NCBI GenBank assembly: GCA_973895155.1
Contig: OZ316898.1
Span: 10,230,001 to 10,294,000, forward strand
Origin: Marsupella aquatica
Taxonomy: Eukaryota > Marchantiophyta
Length of the DNA stretch: 64,000 bases
Reading direction: 5' to 3'
The notes beneath the pieces are model-generated. The model did not search any database, was not told where the DNA came from, and saw only the letters and a program-made list of their open reading frames with translations. Positions 36,301 through 47,377 of the stretch are shown piece by piece; position 1 is the first letter of the stretch; each line of letters starts with the position of its first letter. Made by a program: the position numbers and the translations under genes.

Positions 36301-38087
36301 AGGGAGAGACCGAGTTCTTTAACGAGGTATGTTTGTAAGACAATTTGTTTTCGGTCATGCTTGAGATTCCCAGATGCATGTCCTTGAAGTTTACTTGAAT
36401 TTTCAAAGGGTCAGGAAAGCTTTGGCTGACCATACATCTTGTGTACAATGTTGGAATTTGACCAATTAACTGAGCTCAGGTATATACCAGATCAATATGA
36501 GCTCTTGTTGCATGGTACTCAGCTCACATTGACTGATGTATGTACGTACCCAGGTTGAGGTCCTCTCACGAATACATCATAGGAACCTGGTGTCACTGGT
36601 TGGGTTTTGTGAAGATGCGAACCAGCAAATATTAATCTACGTTTATGTATCAAACGGGGCTCTTCGGGACCACCTTTACGGTAAATTCAGATTTTCCACT
36701 ACATCATCTACCATCTATCATCTACTCAAATTAATAAGGTTCATAGATCATGGACATTTAAACGTGGAATACTGGTTTCGATGCTACAGGGGACAAGTCA
36801 AGCAACCGTCTGGATTGGATCACGAGGCTCGACATTGCTCTGAATGCAGCAAGAGGTATGGTCCAGCACATGCCCGGCTTGCTATGGGTTTCAAATATAG
36901 GCTGTCAGTTAATAAACTGAGTACGTTTTCTTCAGTTTCGAAAACTCGAAGATATCTACTAGCCCATAAAAAAGAAGAGGCCGGGGTTAAGCTGTGCTTC
37001 TTGGAATCTGACTAATAAACAATGAGAAACGGTTTCAATAATTCATATTTGCTGTGTTGTATGATATAATCATTATCTCTTGTTGTTTATAAATGTTTGA
37101 AGGGCTACAGTATCTCCATACAGACTGTGAGCCACGAATAATTCATCGTGACGTCAAATCGACCAATATTTTACTTGACCATAACATGATGGCCAAAGTA
37201 GCCGACTTCGGGATCTCAAAGCAAGCCCCCGAAGGAATGGTCACCGGTGTCGATACTCTACTGAAGGGCACGTTTGGCTACATGGATCCAGAGTATGCAA
37301 AACTGCTATCCGAGCTCTTTCATCCCCGCTTTCATCGTGCAAACACTGTGCTCGGATCTTAGCCCAAGATCCAGTGACTTTCAATGCCCAATCTACACCG
37401 TCCTTCAATAGTTTGTTTCCAGCTTGCAGGTGAGAGCATAATGTTTTTCTACATGTTGAGTGACAAATCTTGCTAATACTGATCCTCTGAAAATCCATGC
37501 AGATACTTCGACACGCAGAGGTTGACTCAAAAGAGCAACGTGTACAGTTTTGGAGTCGTTCTCTTAGAGATAATTTCAGGTCGATCTCCTTATTTTGCGG
37601 TACTTCCAGATGGTACCAGTGGAACTCTCATCCAATGGGTATGTTATCATGACAAACCTGCGTTCAACGTAAATCTCGCGAAATCTAGGTCGATTAGAGA
37701 TGAAGTTTAACTTACTTTTGCGAAATGTATGTCAACATATACATGCAGGTGCGCAGTGCAGTGAAATACGGGAGCCCAATGGATATTGTTGACCCATTGT
37801 TGAAAGGAGAATTTGACAAGGACTCTATGACGAAGGCTGTCTCCCTGGCAATCAGCTGCATCGATCCGCAAACAGCGACAAGGCCTGAAATGGATCACGT
37901 TGTGCGAACACTTACAGACGCAATTCAATTGGAACCCTTTTCTAAGGGTATCATGAGCACTCGTTGTGACAGTGATGGGTCTATTGCCGATGGCGACGTC
38001 AAGGCACGAGAACATTTTCAAGATTCTGAGATATATTTCGAAAGTCCCCCTGGGTCCAACGATTCAACTATTATTTCACCCAGATAG
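27371..38087 (+). CDS. Malectin-like/LRR receptor kinase gene, 15 exons, one frame-broken
   Basis: Exons: 27371-27473, 28110-28445, 28928-29162, 29888-30375, 30561-30693, 33696-33766, 34407-34475, 35087-35158, 35478-35680, 36100-36326, 36554-36680, 36790-36855, 37103-37292, 37503-37638 and 37749-38087. All junctions are GT-AG with matching phases except exon 6. The order is signal peptide, malectin-like ectodomain (GFLSIDCGS to ILNAFELYT), hinge (WTGDPCLP), LRRs ([28 protein letters not shown]), a membrane segment near [11 protein letters not shown], then kinase. The kinase has [27 protein letters not shown] and GYMDPE, so the core catalytic residues are present. It resembles plant LRR-I type receptor-like kinases, which act at the plasma membrane; the ligand is unknown. 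Exon 6 encodes an LRR but is 71 bp, shifting to an early stop. Omitting it restores frame and gives 907 residues. In subdomain IX, N replaces the usual D (codon 37537-37539). Either a weakened gene or an assembly error is possible. Confidence 0.88.
30694..33695 (+). other. Receptor kinase intron 5 (3 kb) with repeats
   Basis: By far the longest intron of the gene. It contains three copies of CTGTTAGGAAATGTGCT (about 30820, 30866 and 30977) with associated GGGCGGGA and CAATGTTTTTCCTTA. It also has three tandem GTGGATGTAACCC(A/G) units at about 32662-32704 and a possible minus-strand gene fragment at 33001-33253. The growth of this intron through insertions is inferred. Confidence 0.6.
33001..33253 (-). 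pseudogene. Possible 3' terminal exon of a captured gene, family unknown
   Basis: On the minus strand, after a plausible acceptor (TTATATTCAG), an open frame runs about 80 codons to a stop at the low-coordinate end. It includes [33 protein letters not shown] and [11 protein letters not shown], a strongly protein-like sequence with no low complexity. I do not recognise the family. A possible preceding exon at about 33324-33420 (ending [12 protein letters not shown]) carries a stop and does not join in frame, so this looks like a broken fragment inside the receptor kinase intron, on the opposite strand. Confidence 0.4.
33696..33766 (+). pseudogene. Receptor kinase exon 6: LRR exon with a 1-bp deficit
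   Basis: CTGCAG precedes and GTAAGT follows, so the splice sites are clean. Both flanks are phase 2, which demands a length divisible by three. The exon is 71 bp, while the neighbouring LRR exons are 69 and 72 bp. Read from the left it gives LANRGFAG, then leaves frame near 33720 and stops. Read from the right it gives the expected IPLETSNLT. One base is missing around 33718-33724. Confidence 0.75.
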
Positions 38088-38846
38088 GTTATAGTTCTTT
38101 ACTGAAGGGACGCTTTAAAGCTAGCTGGCGGTTCAGTTATCGGAGGTGCACGAGGGGTTCGCAAATGTTCGTTAGGACAAAACTTTGGGCGGAGTACTCA
38201 ATTTCCCTTTGCGCGAGGGTTAGATAGGGGAGCGTTTTTCATACAATGTGGCCCAGGGCTGCTCTTTGAACGTCTTTTCTTTTTGTGAGCTCTTTCAGGT
38301 CTCCAAGCTGAAGAGGCAACTCAAACTGTGAATTAGAAGTGTGCAGATTCCAACAGTGCTCAACAATTCCATTTGGATTTGTGAGTTCTTTCAATTCTCC
38401 AAGCCAAAGACGCAACTCAAACTGTAAATTATAAGGTGTGCTTACTCCAGCAATGCTGTTCAATGCTTTGGATACTAAGAGCCATCTTGCATGTGAGAGT
38501 CCCCAAATTATCGACCCTTTAAGTGATCAGGTGGCACATTCCTACTCTTCGAGCCTTTCCTGCCTCACCCTCCTCTTGTGCCAGTCGTCACGGCAGCAAT
38601 TCAGTTTTTCCAAGGACAAGGGCCGGAAATGTTCCGGCCCTTCACCGTCCTGACCTTTCAGATTCACAAAGGACAAAAATACAGTGCTTACACCTGTCGT
38701 TCAAGTGTGCATCGATTATTTTGCCGTGCGGCTTCTCCGCTACTGGTAGTCATAACCGGGGTCGTAACTCACCTGCTACTCCTCTAGGCACCCTGCAAAC
38801 TGGCCTGCCCTGCATATGACTTCCGTGAGTGCTCAAGAGGGCCCCT
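38088..38846. other. 3' flank of the receptor kinase gene
   Basis: It probably includes the 3' UTR. Direct imperfect repeats of a segment with GAGCTCTTTCAGGTCTCCAAGC and GAGTTCTTTCAATTCTCCAAGC lie at 38287 and 38382. No other gene is supported. Confidence 0.4.
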
Positions 38847-38956
38847 ACACTCATCAGGTGCACCGCTTGTCAATCACATTGCGGCTGTTCTGTCAAAAGT
38901 GACACTCATCAGGTGCACCGCTTGTCAATCACATTGCGGCTGTTCTGTCAAAAGTA
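38847..38956. repeat. Direct tandem duplication, 55-bp unit
   Basis: The unit starting ACACTCATCAGGTGCACC at 38847 is repeated at 38902 with essentially no change, which indicates a recent duplication. Confidence 0.9.
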
Positions 38957-40938
38957 TTTCAGCTTTGATTTCAGCTTCACGAAGAATTGTGTATACTCGC
39001 TAAGTAAACATTCTACGTCACTTGACTGTGTATTCGTTTCACGTACATTGACAGCTTTGTCATCTGCAAATTGGGAATCGGGCAATTGGCAATCAGACCA
39101 CGTTGGAGCATCTCACCTTGCTGCACCGATTATACTCAGGTTCGTTCATACCCTCATGTTTGGCCCCTGATTGAACAGTCAGCTGATCAGTCTATTGATT
39201 TCTATCTCGTCCTGTAGTTCAGTACTCATGATAGGGGAAAATGACGATTGACCGGCAATAACGGTCCCTTGACTCGAAGGTTGCCTAGCTCTCTCACCGG
39301 ACAGGAGAATGATTGATTGTGTTACAGTGAGGAGTTCACCTCCTTCAATAGTTCACTTCCATGATTTCTACGCTGTCGAACCTTGCATACGTTCATATGC
39401 TTATCACTGACGCATCAATTTTGTTTGAGGGGTTGAATAAATAATGAAGATCATGGCGCAGTTTTGTCATCACCCATGAAAGCGTCTCCATAGTTTCTGC
39501 TTAGCTCAGGGGAAATTCTCCTTATACCTCGTCATAGATCCACCAGAAATCAATCTATAGCATCGCTGAGCTTTGTTGTAGGCTAAGCTGCATGATCTAA
39601 TTTGAATTTCGTCTTGTATTTTAGATTCTCTGTAACCATCGACTCCTGTTCTAGTAAACGCAGCTAAGGATAGCCTGCTTTTGTACAGTGTTGAACATTT
39701 TTTCTCGTGTTTGAAGCCATTGAAGACTCCAGTCTCCATAGGTAGTGGACCTGCTATTTAGAGACGGTTTAATTTTATTCAATGAAGTTTTATAATTCCA
39801 CTATCTCCTCTATTGTTGTCGACTACTGAAGCCTACTATAGATGTTAGCACATGATTGTAAAGTGATATATGAACAAGACATCACGTATCCCAGTAGAAT
39901 AAATAAAGAGATATTGACTTGATCTCTTTATATTGTAATCGATTGCATGTGATACAGTAGGTCCACCTCCTTCAATATTTGTTGCATGTGGGCTTTCTGG
40001 CTTTGCCTTGAAACGGAAAGCTTTCTAAACTGCTCACGATCTTGTAGCAGCTACATAAGATCCAAAAAAGTACACAAAAATAGTCTCCCATGAGTACATA
40101 GAGACTAACTTTTGAGTGGATCGAGTACACAAGGATCTATTCCCTTTTCAGGTATCGTCACTCTGCAACTTTATTCCATTTTCAGGTCTCATCATTCTCC
40201 AACTTCATCACAGATTCTGGTTTTGTGCTCATGGTAAAAGCATGGTCCACCTCCGTCAACTAACTCGTTGCTAGCTTGCTTCATGGACAGGTGCTTCATT
40301 GAAAGGTGACATTTTTCATCAACAGTGAGCCCCCGAAACGTACAGTGGTTGCAAAGCATACAAGGTATGAGAGGCATATCGTTGTTGAATGTGAAGAATT
40401 TACTTTAAATGGAGTCGGATAGAATTGTTTGTTACATTTCTTGAGTCACGGTTTGCAACAGTTCATTTCTGGCTTCACCCGAACAACAACTTGACAAAGA
40501 AAATTGTCATACTTAAAGTGCAGGTTTGAAACAAGCTTCTTCTTCTTTGCAGCGAGAACTAAGGTATACTTTCGTACCCATTATTACCTAAATGTACATT
40601 TCTTGTACGTACATACTTACTACCATCATATACACTACTTAATATTCAATACAACTCAGAACTTTAGGGTCTACAAAGCTGTAACCTTTCTTTGCGTATT
40701 TACAAAGCCTAATCCTTCTTTTCCCTCAACTTACTCCATTCATAGCATTTATTGCTTACACTTCGCTTGGTCTACATGAAAGGAGTGAGTTTATTTTTCA
40801 ACTCTTGGAACATGCCGGAAAGTGTACCATATATCCCTACCTTGTTAAATTTTTATATTTTTGTCTAGTGCCTATAAAGTAGACCTCCAAAGGGTGATTA
40901 TTATTATTACAATTCCTTTCAGGGGCAGGGACTATTCC
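38957..40938. other. No supported gene
   Basis: Intergenic. Short segments such as TTCACCTCCTTCAATAGTTC (39337) and GTCCACCTCCTTCAATATTT (39960) recur. A possible untranslated exon for the gene at 40939 lies near 40555 (acceptor CTTTGCAG, then donor GTATAC), but this is a guess. No terminal inverted repeat of the Harbinger element could be found here. Confidence 0.35.
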
Positions 40939-41517
40939 ATGGAGCCTGGCAGAGATGATTTGAAGAACCTTGCAGAGAAATATATGGGGAGGATGAAAAA
41001 GGCAAAGGAGTACTTGACTCACGCGGAGTCAGTGTTTTGTGAAGAGCTTTGGCCTGCTTTTCAGATAGAGATGTCTATTGCCAAAAACCTGGGTAGAGAG
41101 ACCCAGATATTGAAGCATGAAATTGATAGGTTGAAAGTTGAAAACCAGCAGGTTCACAGTGACAACAAGGCATTGGAAGACCTGCAATCTGAGGTTGTTC
41201 AGATACTGCAGAGGACAGGCCAGAAGCCCAGAGCAATCTCTATGGAGAATGCAGCCCCCGCAAAACTTGTGATAGGAGCACGGGAACCCCTGGTCCCAAT
41301 TTCCCCCAATCTATCAAAGATGATTTCACAGAGAATAGATCCAGGAAAGACACATGCGTTGAAGGGCAAAAGTCCTCTTCCACTAGTAGATTCTTTGGTG
41401 TGTAATGCTTATGTGTCAAATAGCACAGGACCATCAATTCATGAGCGTGATGCTCATCCTGCAAAACCTAGGAAAAAACTTTGCTTGGATAGTGATTCTC
41501 TTGGCCTGGGGCCTTGA
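40939..41517 (+). CDS. Coiled-coil protein of the Harbinger block, function unknown
   Basis: A 192-residue frame starts at ATG 40939. The start was chosen because a polypyrimidine tract and acceptor (CCTTTCAG) lie just upstream and the product becomes protein-like from MEPGRDDLKN. Residues about 5-100 are rich in heptad-compatible L, I, K, E and Q and look coiled-coil (for example LKHEIDRLKVENQQV). The tail is basic and ends PRKKLCLDSDSLGLG, with a possible nuclear signal PRKK. It ends 196 bp before the trihelix gene on the same strand, with AATAAA sequences between at about 41631-41639. It may be a separate gene, or an upstream exon region of the trihelix gene. I recognise no family, and its link to transposition is inferred from position only. 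Confidence 0.5.
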   Translation: MEPGRDDLKNLAEKYMGRMKKAKEYLTHAESVFCEELWPAFQIEMSIAKNLGRETQILKHEIDRLKVENQQVHSDNKALEDLQSEVVQILQRTGQKPRAISMENAAPAKLVIGAREPLVPISPNLSKMISQRIDPGKTHALKGKSPLPLVDSLVCNAYVSNSTGPSIHERDAHPAKPRKKLCLDSDSLGLGP

Positions 41518-41713
41518 TTGTAGGACCAGATCCTTGTGAAAGGAACCTTAGAGGTAGATAGAAGGTCAAACTTATCAAACCTAGCTAGTTTTGGCAGTGT
41601 ACTTTCTATACCATTATGATTCATTGTGAAAATAAATAAATGAATTTTTGCTTGATCATTTTGTGAACTTCTTGACAATGATATATATTTGCATTTTATC
41701 ATGTCCTTTTCAG

Positions 41714-42888
41714 ATGATGAGCCAGAACCTGAGTGGCGTTGCAGGCCATAGTGCATCCTCACGACAATGTGAGCCGTTGCGTGACTTGGATCTCAACAAT
41801 GTAGCTACAGCCTGTCCCACTGATGCACCACGGCCTCAAGGAAAGAGTAAGTTGCCAGATTGGACCAACAAGGAGATGAAGGTTCTCATTGCAGCAAAGC
41901 GGAATGAATATCACAATGTTGTTATGGAAGGCTCAACACAGAAGAAGATGACCAGCAGCAAGTTGAAATGGAAAGCTGTGGCAAAGTTTATGGTGGATGA
42001 GGGATTTACTAATCCTATTCGAGATCCAAACTCTTGTAAGAAGAAGTGGCAGATCATTGAGAGCAAGTTCAAATTGATTTATGATTATGAGAAGAAGGAG
42101 AAAACCGGGCAGATTTCTTACTTTGACATGGATGACAAACAGCGACGCAATGATCAATTCCCCACTAATTTCTCTGTTGACCTGTATGAGGAATTGCTAG
42201 AGTGGTATGCACGTATTCCTCGTGTTACTCCACCTACAAGGTTTTTATCTGACATTTCTACTATGGACCGGAACCCAAGGCCAGATCCGTTCATCTTGTC
42301 ATCAGAAAGTAAGAAGTTACTTACAAGTTCTTATCTCAATATTGTACTATCAAGTGCAAGTGGGTTTTTGTTTTTTAATTGATTTCTATTGTGCAAGTAG
42401 TTTGTTTGTATGCATCACACATTTTCATGCCCACTAATATTTTTTGTCTCATTTTCTTTACTTTTCTATTTCTTTTATTTGCAGGTGATGATGTTGAGGT
42501 TGATGAACATAGGTCTGTACCTATGAGCCAAAATCACTGCTCACAACCAACACAAGAGAGTGCGGAACAGAACACTGAGCATATTGGTGGAGTGAGAGAA
42601 CCATCATCTCCTCAGGAGTTTTCTGGCCCGAGTAAGAGAGGTGTGAAGCGAAAGGCCTTCAAGTCTAGTAGTGACAAACAAGGCCATTTGAAAACCATGG
42701 CCAACAGTTGTGCGAAGATGGCATCTACGGCCAAGCGTGATAGTGAAATTCGAGAACGTGAGTGTGAAGTTCGAGAACGACAAGAGAGGGTTTTAACTGC
42801 AGCAATCACGACAACAGCCGAGCAGATGACACGTTTGACTGACGTCCTTATGGAGAAGCTTGCTAGTTCTTCACAACCTTCACAATAG
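41714..42888 (+). CDS. Trihelix (Myb/SANT-like) protein of a PIF/Harbinger element
   Basis: Two exons, 41714-42308 and 42485-42888, join at GAAA|GTAAGA and TTGCAG with matching phase 1, giving 332 residues. Three tryptophans at about residues 50, 86 and 112 (PDWTNKEMKVL, KLKWKAVAKF, KKKWQIIESKF) mark a trihelix DNA-binding domain. The second exon carries a basic KRGVKRKAFK stretch, a likely nuclear signal, then a charged coiled-coil tail (RERECEVRERQERV). PIF/Harbinger elements typically encode such a Myb-like partner, which binds DNA and brings the transposase into the nucleus. It is convergent with the transposase 186 bp away. The ATG chosen directly follows an acceptor (CCTTTTCAG), so an upstream untranslated exon is likely. 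It could instead be a host trihelix factor, but its neighbour argues against that. Confidence 0.85.
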
Positions 42889-43074
42889 AGACTTAGCATT
42901 TGTTTAGTTTGTCTATAGAAGCAAGTACCTACATTTTCATCAAGTGTAGTACAATGGGCCTCACAACTACATAAGACTACATGATGACACTTTCATGCAC
43001 ATTTCAATTGAAGTTTTTATTTCAAATTTGCCTTTTGCAATTGGAAAAACATAACTGATCACAGTCTATTATCT

Positions 43075-44415
43075 CTAGTAAGGGGCAGCACGACGTCTTT
43101 GTTGTTCCTGTTCCCACTCTCTCTGAGGGAGCAAATGGTTCATCATTGCAATACGATATCTACGTCCATTATTGTAAGTTTGATGTGCAGCAGGGGGACC
43201 TCCGGGTTCATAAGGGGGGTCTGGGTCTATCCCCCAAGCTGGGTCATAAGCATCTCCACGGTCAATACGGATGTTGTGAAGAATGCACGCACAAGTAATG
43301 TAATGCGGTAGTCGATAAGGAGCTGGCCGATATATTTTGCGTGAAATAAATCTCCAACTATTCTTTAACTGACCAAAAGCACGCTCCACGCACATCCTGG
43401 TTGAGCTCAACATGTAGTTAAATTCCTTCTCCCGGCTATGCTCCATTGCAGAAGGAAAAGGATTTATCAACCACGGATAAGCAGGGTAGCCAGCATCGCC
43501 AATAACATACTCCCCTGTACGAAATCCTGTTGGTGATGTAAATGTTGGACCTGAGAGTTTTGTATGGTGTACCAAAACATCGTTGCAAAATCCAGATACT
43601 TTTAGAAGTCGTGAGTCTTGAATGCTGCCAGGCCATCCTGCAAAGACATCCAAAAAACGAAGGCGACTATCACAAATACCTTGCATGGAAATGCTCTGAC
43701 CATGCTTGTAGTCACGATAATCAATGGAATTCGTTCCAGGAGGTAACTCCACTTGAAAATGAGTCCCATCAATTGCACCACAACAATTTGGGAATCCTTG
43801 CAGTTGGCGGAATTCTTCTTTCACCATTGCCATGGCCTCTCCTTGTGGCCAACTCAAATGTCTCCCCCTTGCTCGCACAATTATAGCCTTCACAAATCGC
43901 CAAATGACTTCCGATATGCATGGGACAGAAACTCCAAACATCTCTGAAAGTGTCAACAACAAGCAACCACTGGAAAACCGACGAAGGGCTATGGCAACCT
44001 GGCGCTCAACAGACAATGTCCTGTTTGTCAAATTGCGGAGGCCAGGCGGGGGATTTGTTGTCATGTCTTCTCTAACCAGGTCACAAATGTACATGAACGT
44101 TGCCGGTGACACCCGAAACAAATACTTGAAGCGAACAGGATCCTGCTCAATGACATGCGTGAGATACCAGCCACTCCACTCTCTTGACCTTGGCTCAATG
44201 TAATTCCCCGAAATATGATGATAATCTCTGCAAAATGCATGCTGAATAATCTGAAAGAGTCGAAGCAAGTTAGCAAAATGTGAACCATTGTCACATCTTT
44301 GTGGTATCGAATTATTGGCAAGAAGAGTGTACAATTGTAGTTGCAACAAGAACAATTGCTGCAAAACAAGAATTGTGGACAATATTATTTCCAATTCCTC
44401 GTTGGAAAGCACCAT
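43075..44415 (-). CDS. PIF/Harbinger transposase (DDE superfamily, HARBI1-like)
   Basis: The frame gives 446 residues from the ATG at 44415. It stays open upstream to 44550, but an acceptor (TTTGTGCAG on the minus strand, about 44460) makes that part look intronic. A helix-turn-helix region lies near LSEMFGVSVPCISEVI (residues about 157-171). The catalytic DDE domain shows GAIDGTHF (D216), GWPGSIQDSR (D267), GDAGYP (D307) and CVERAFGQLKNSW (E344), so the acidic residues are present. The C-terminus is basic and Q/R-rich. There are no internal stops, and the length is normal for the family, so the enzyme may be active. It cuts and inserts DNA at TAA/TTA sites together with the Myb-like partner, which is encoded convergently at 41714-42888. 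Terminal repeats bounding the element were not found. Confidence 0.93.
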   Translation of the reverse strand: MVLSNEELEIILSTILVLQQLFLLQLQLYTLLANNSIPQRCDNGSHFANLLRLFQIIQHAFCRDYHHISGNYIEPRSREWSGWYLTHVIEQDPVRFKYLFRVSPATFMYICDLVREDMTTNPPPGLRNLTNRTLSVERQVAIALRRFSSGCLLLTLSEMFGVSVPCISEVIWRFVKAIIVRARGRHLSWPQGEAMAMVKEEFRQLQGFPNCCGAIDGTHFQVELPPGTNSIDYRDYKHGQSISMQGICDSRLRFLDVFAGWPGSIQDSRLLKVSGFCNDVLVHHTKLSGPTFTSPTGFRTGEYVIGDAGYPAYPWLINPFPSAMEHSREKEFNYMLSSTRMCVERAFGQLKNSWRFISRKIYRPAPYRLPHYITCACILHNIRIDRGDAYDPAWGIDPDPPYEPGGPPAAHQTYNNGRRYRIAMMNHLLPQREWEQEQQRRRAAPY

Positions 44416-45679
44416 TGCCCAATCTCGGGCACCAGCTGAATAGTTTGACCGGAAAAGACCTGCACAAAGAATGAAAGTAAAAATTAATCTATCAGGCACA
44501 TTGTGGGTTCGATATTCTTTACACATTGGGGCTTCGGTTTCTTCGCACATTGAAAAGCAGTGAATGAGTTCGTCATACGTACCAAGAATTCTAATAAATG
44601 AAGATCACAATTGCAATGTCGTGCCAAGAGCGAGCAATGTGGATGAAATCGTAAGCACAGTCCCAGCACTGGCGGAGACAACAAACGTAGTGGCAAGCCG
44701 TCACTCTGCTGGAGTCCTTGAGCACTATGTGTGTTAAATGAGCTGGAGTTCGGAGGTTGCAGAAGTTTGCTGCAGGCCGGGAACAAGAGAAGTGAGCACT
44801 GTGCATGGTAATACGGGAGTTTGAAGAAAGTAGAAATGAGAAGCGAGCATTGTCGCATGTAATCCGGGTTATAGAGGGACATGTGACATTTTACAGGGAC
44901 ATCGTTTTTGCTGCAGGAGCTCCCGCATACCGGCCTGTATTCTCAGGGTGGAAACGACAGAGTGGAAACGACAGAGAAGGACATGCTACCGAGTGGGAGC
45001 ATTGCACGTATTGATTTGGAAGATTCTGGTTTGATTTGGTCACCTACTTTTTCCCTACATTCGTGGGCAGGTAAGGGCCGGTTTTTTATAGGACTTGCAC
45101 ATGCAAGATGACTCTAAGTCGCAAAGTTGTGCTTTGCACTTCTCTTGCAGTTCTGGAACATTGTACTCGTCAGCAGCCACAAAAGGAGTTCTGCTTGTAC
45201 TCGTTGCAGCCACAAGGACAAAATTTGTTCGTGCCCTTGGCCAGGTCGGTTATCATTAAAGCACTAACCCGATGCACTATTGCAACAAAGTGTATAGAGG
45301 TGAGAAAACATGTCCATGTGATGAAAGATGTCGAGGAATTGTAATGTGTAAAAATTCATTACAATGACTTGATATTCAATTGGCCACATGGGATTTGATT
45401 CAACCAAATTACATGACTTTTTTTTAATACATGGGTCTACAGCCAAACTAGCTAGCTCTTAGGGATTTTATCAAAACTCTTAAAAACTTTTAATAATTAC
45501 AACAAGTTTAGGAATATTTTGTAATTTTATGTGGAAAAATAGGAAAAACCAAACCTTTCATATGACTTCAAACTTTTTAAAAGTGGAAAACCCAAGTTTT
45601 TTCAAATTTTAATTTTGTTTATAGTCAAGTTTTTAGTCCATATAGAAATGTAGACCCCTAACTATTATACAACAGTTGC
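44416..45679. other. Transposase upstream region; no other gene supported
   Basis: A 132-codon minus-strand frame at 44484-44882 overlaps the putative transposase leader and could include an untranslated first exon, but it has no domain. GTGGAAACGACAGA is directly repeated at about 44949 and 44963. Confidence 0.35.
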
Positions 45680-46010
45680 GTACCAAGGATGTCAATGAGA
45701 GAAAGAGATGTCGAGGCCCGTGTCGAGGTAGTAAAAGAAGTTGAGCTGAAAAAAAGAGGTCAATGAAAGAAAGAGATGTTGAAGTGAAGGAAAGATGAGA
45801 ACAAGATGTTGAGGGTGAGTGAAATATATTGTGGTGAGATACAAATGTCTAGGTGAAAAAAAATAAGATGTCATGCAAGGTGAAAATAATGTTGAAGTGA
45901 GTAAAAAATGTAAGCCTGGTGAAAAAAAATGTTGATGAGAAAAAAGATGTCAAGGGTGAGAACAAATGATAGTGGTGAAATAAAGATGTCAGTGTGAGAA
46001 AAACATTTAT
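45680..46010. repeat. Minisatellite of the GATGT-TGAG type
   Basis: Degenerate units around AAAGAGATGTTGAAGTGA and GAAAAAAATGTTGATGAG resemble the arrays at 20520-20830 and 50800-51210. The minus-strand frames across it are repetitive and are not genes. Confidence 0.7.
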
Positions 46011-46499
46011 ACCCGCATGTATGGTGAAATGAGAAAAATATGTTCAAGAACTCATACTTTGTACATAGAATTTGGAGACGCCAGATAACGGCCACTGCAT
46101 CATAGAGTCCAAAGCACAAACGAGTGATAGGGAAAAATATTTATTTTCTTTAATGTTTAGAGATAAAAATATTTTATATGTTTTCTTTATACTCAATTTT
46201 TTTTCAAAAATGTAAAGCTAATATCCAATTCTTTACATTTTGATTTTAATAATTTAAATTACAATTAAATTTAATTAAATTCCAATCACTCCTTACCCTC
46301 ATGCATTAACATGCACTCCTTATTACTTTGTCGTGTTGGATCCCTTCTTGCTTGGTAATTGTGCACTCTATTTTCATTCACACTAAATTAAACTATTATT
46401 TTTGGTTTTATTCATTCTCTTTGGTTAGATTCTTTCATGTTTGTCATTTTGGGGGCTGTGCAAATTTGAGTGACCATGCTAAAAAAAGGCTCAATCGTG

Positions 46500-46780
46500 T
46501 ATTATAACTTTTGATGTTGTGATGTCAAAGATGTCATCAAGTACAAAGATATCCTGGACGCAAAGATGTATTTAAATAAAAATATGTTATTCAATAAAAA
46601 TATGTTCATAAGTAAAGGGATATCGTTGGTAACAGATGTTAGATATAAAAGGTTGTTAGTAGAAGATGTTGTTTATGTAACATTTGTCGTCAACCAAAAT
46701 GCTGCCAAGTAAAAGATGCCATTCAGTAAAAGATGTTGTTGAGGTGAAAGAAGTTGTTAAGTAAACTATGTTGCTGTGTA
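46500..46780. repeat. Minisatellite of the GATGT type, second block
   Basis: Loose units such as AAAGATGTCATCAAGTA, AAAATATGTTATTCAAT and AAAGATGTTGTTGAGGT continue the family after 500 bp of AT-rich spacer (46011-46499). The spacer contains nothing supportable except a segment at about 46440-46520 resembling 54890-54975. Bases 46781-47379 show no gene. Confidence 0.6.
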
Positions 46781-47377
46781 AATGGTGACATTGTTGCACA
46801 CCCCCAACCCATGCATCCTTAAGTGCAAAACCAAGTGGCAAGACCTAAGGGTAACCAAGGGCTCGGCAAGGAGCAAGAACCAAGGCAACTTGCCTTGTGT
46901 GCAACAATGTGAGTTGTGCCTAGATGTGTTTCCACACAACAAGGACAACCAAGGGCAAAGGCGGGAAAACTACCCTAGAGTTCCTGACCTATGAAATCTG
47001 AATAATAAAGGCGAAATGAGGCAGTGCCACTAAAGCTAAGTCCAATTTTCAGGGAGAACTAAGGGTCTCAAAAGTAATGGCGGGTTACATGCAACTTAAT
47101 TGGTTTCAAATACTTTTTTGCGTCATGTTTTCATAAAACTCAATTTCTGGACTCCGTCTCTCTTGGCTTGCTAACTTGCTAGCCATATGGAGTTCTAGGA
47201 ATCTAAGTCATCCAAAACCAAAAAAGCATAAAGAGCCATGGCTGTGCAGAAGATAGTCTGGGGAAGGGATGGTTCCATGGTTCTTTATGTTGCCTTGTGT
47301 GAAGGAAAAGATGCCAAGAATGCTTCTTGTCTAATTTTCTTCAATTAATATTTACTTTGTAACGTTAGACATCCATT

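Noticed and set aside
39103-39120. GAGCATCTCACC as a left end of the autonomous Harbinger element
   Set aside because: It is preceded by TTG rather than TAA or TTA, and no matching inverted end was found beyond the transposase gene.
45440-45470. GAGCTAGCTAGTTTGG (minus strand, next to TAA) as a right end of the Harbinger element
   Set aside because: No matching left end was found upstream of 40939. The resembling AAAGCTAGCTGGCGG at 38115 lacks enough similarity.
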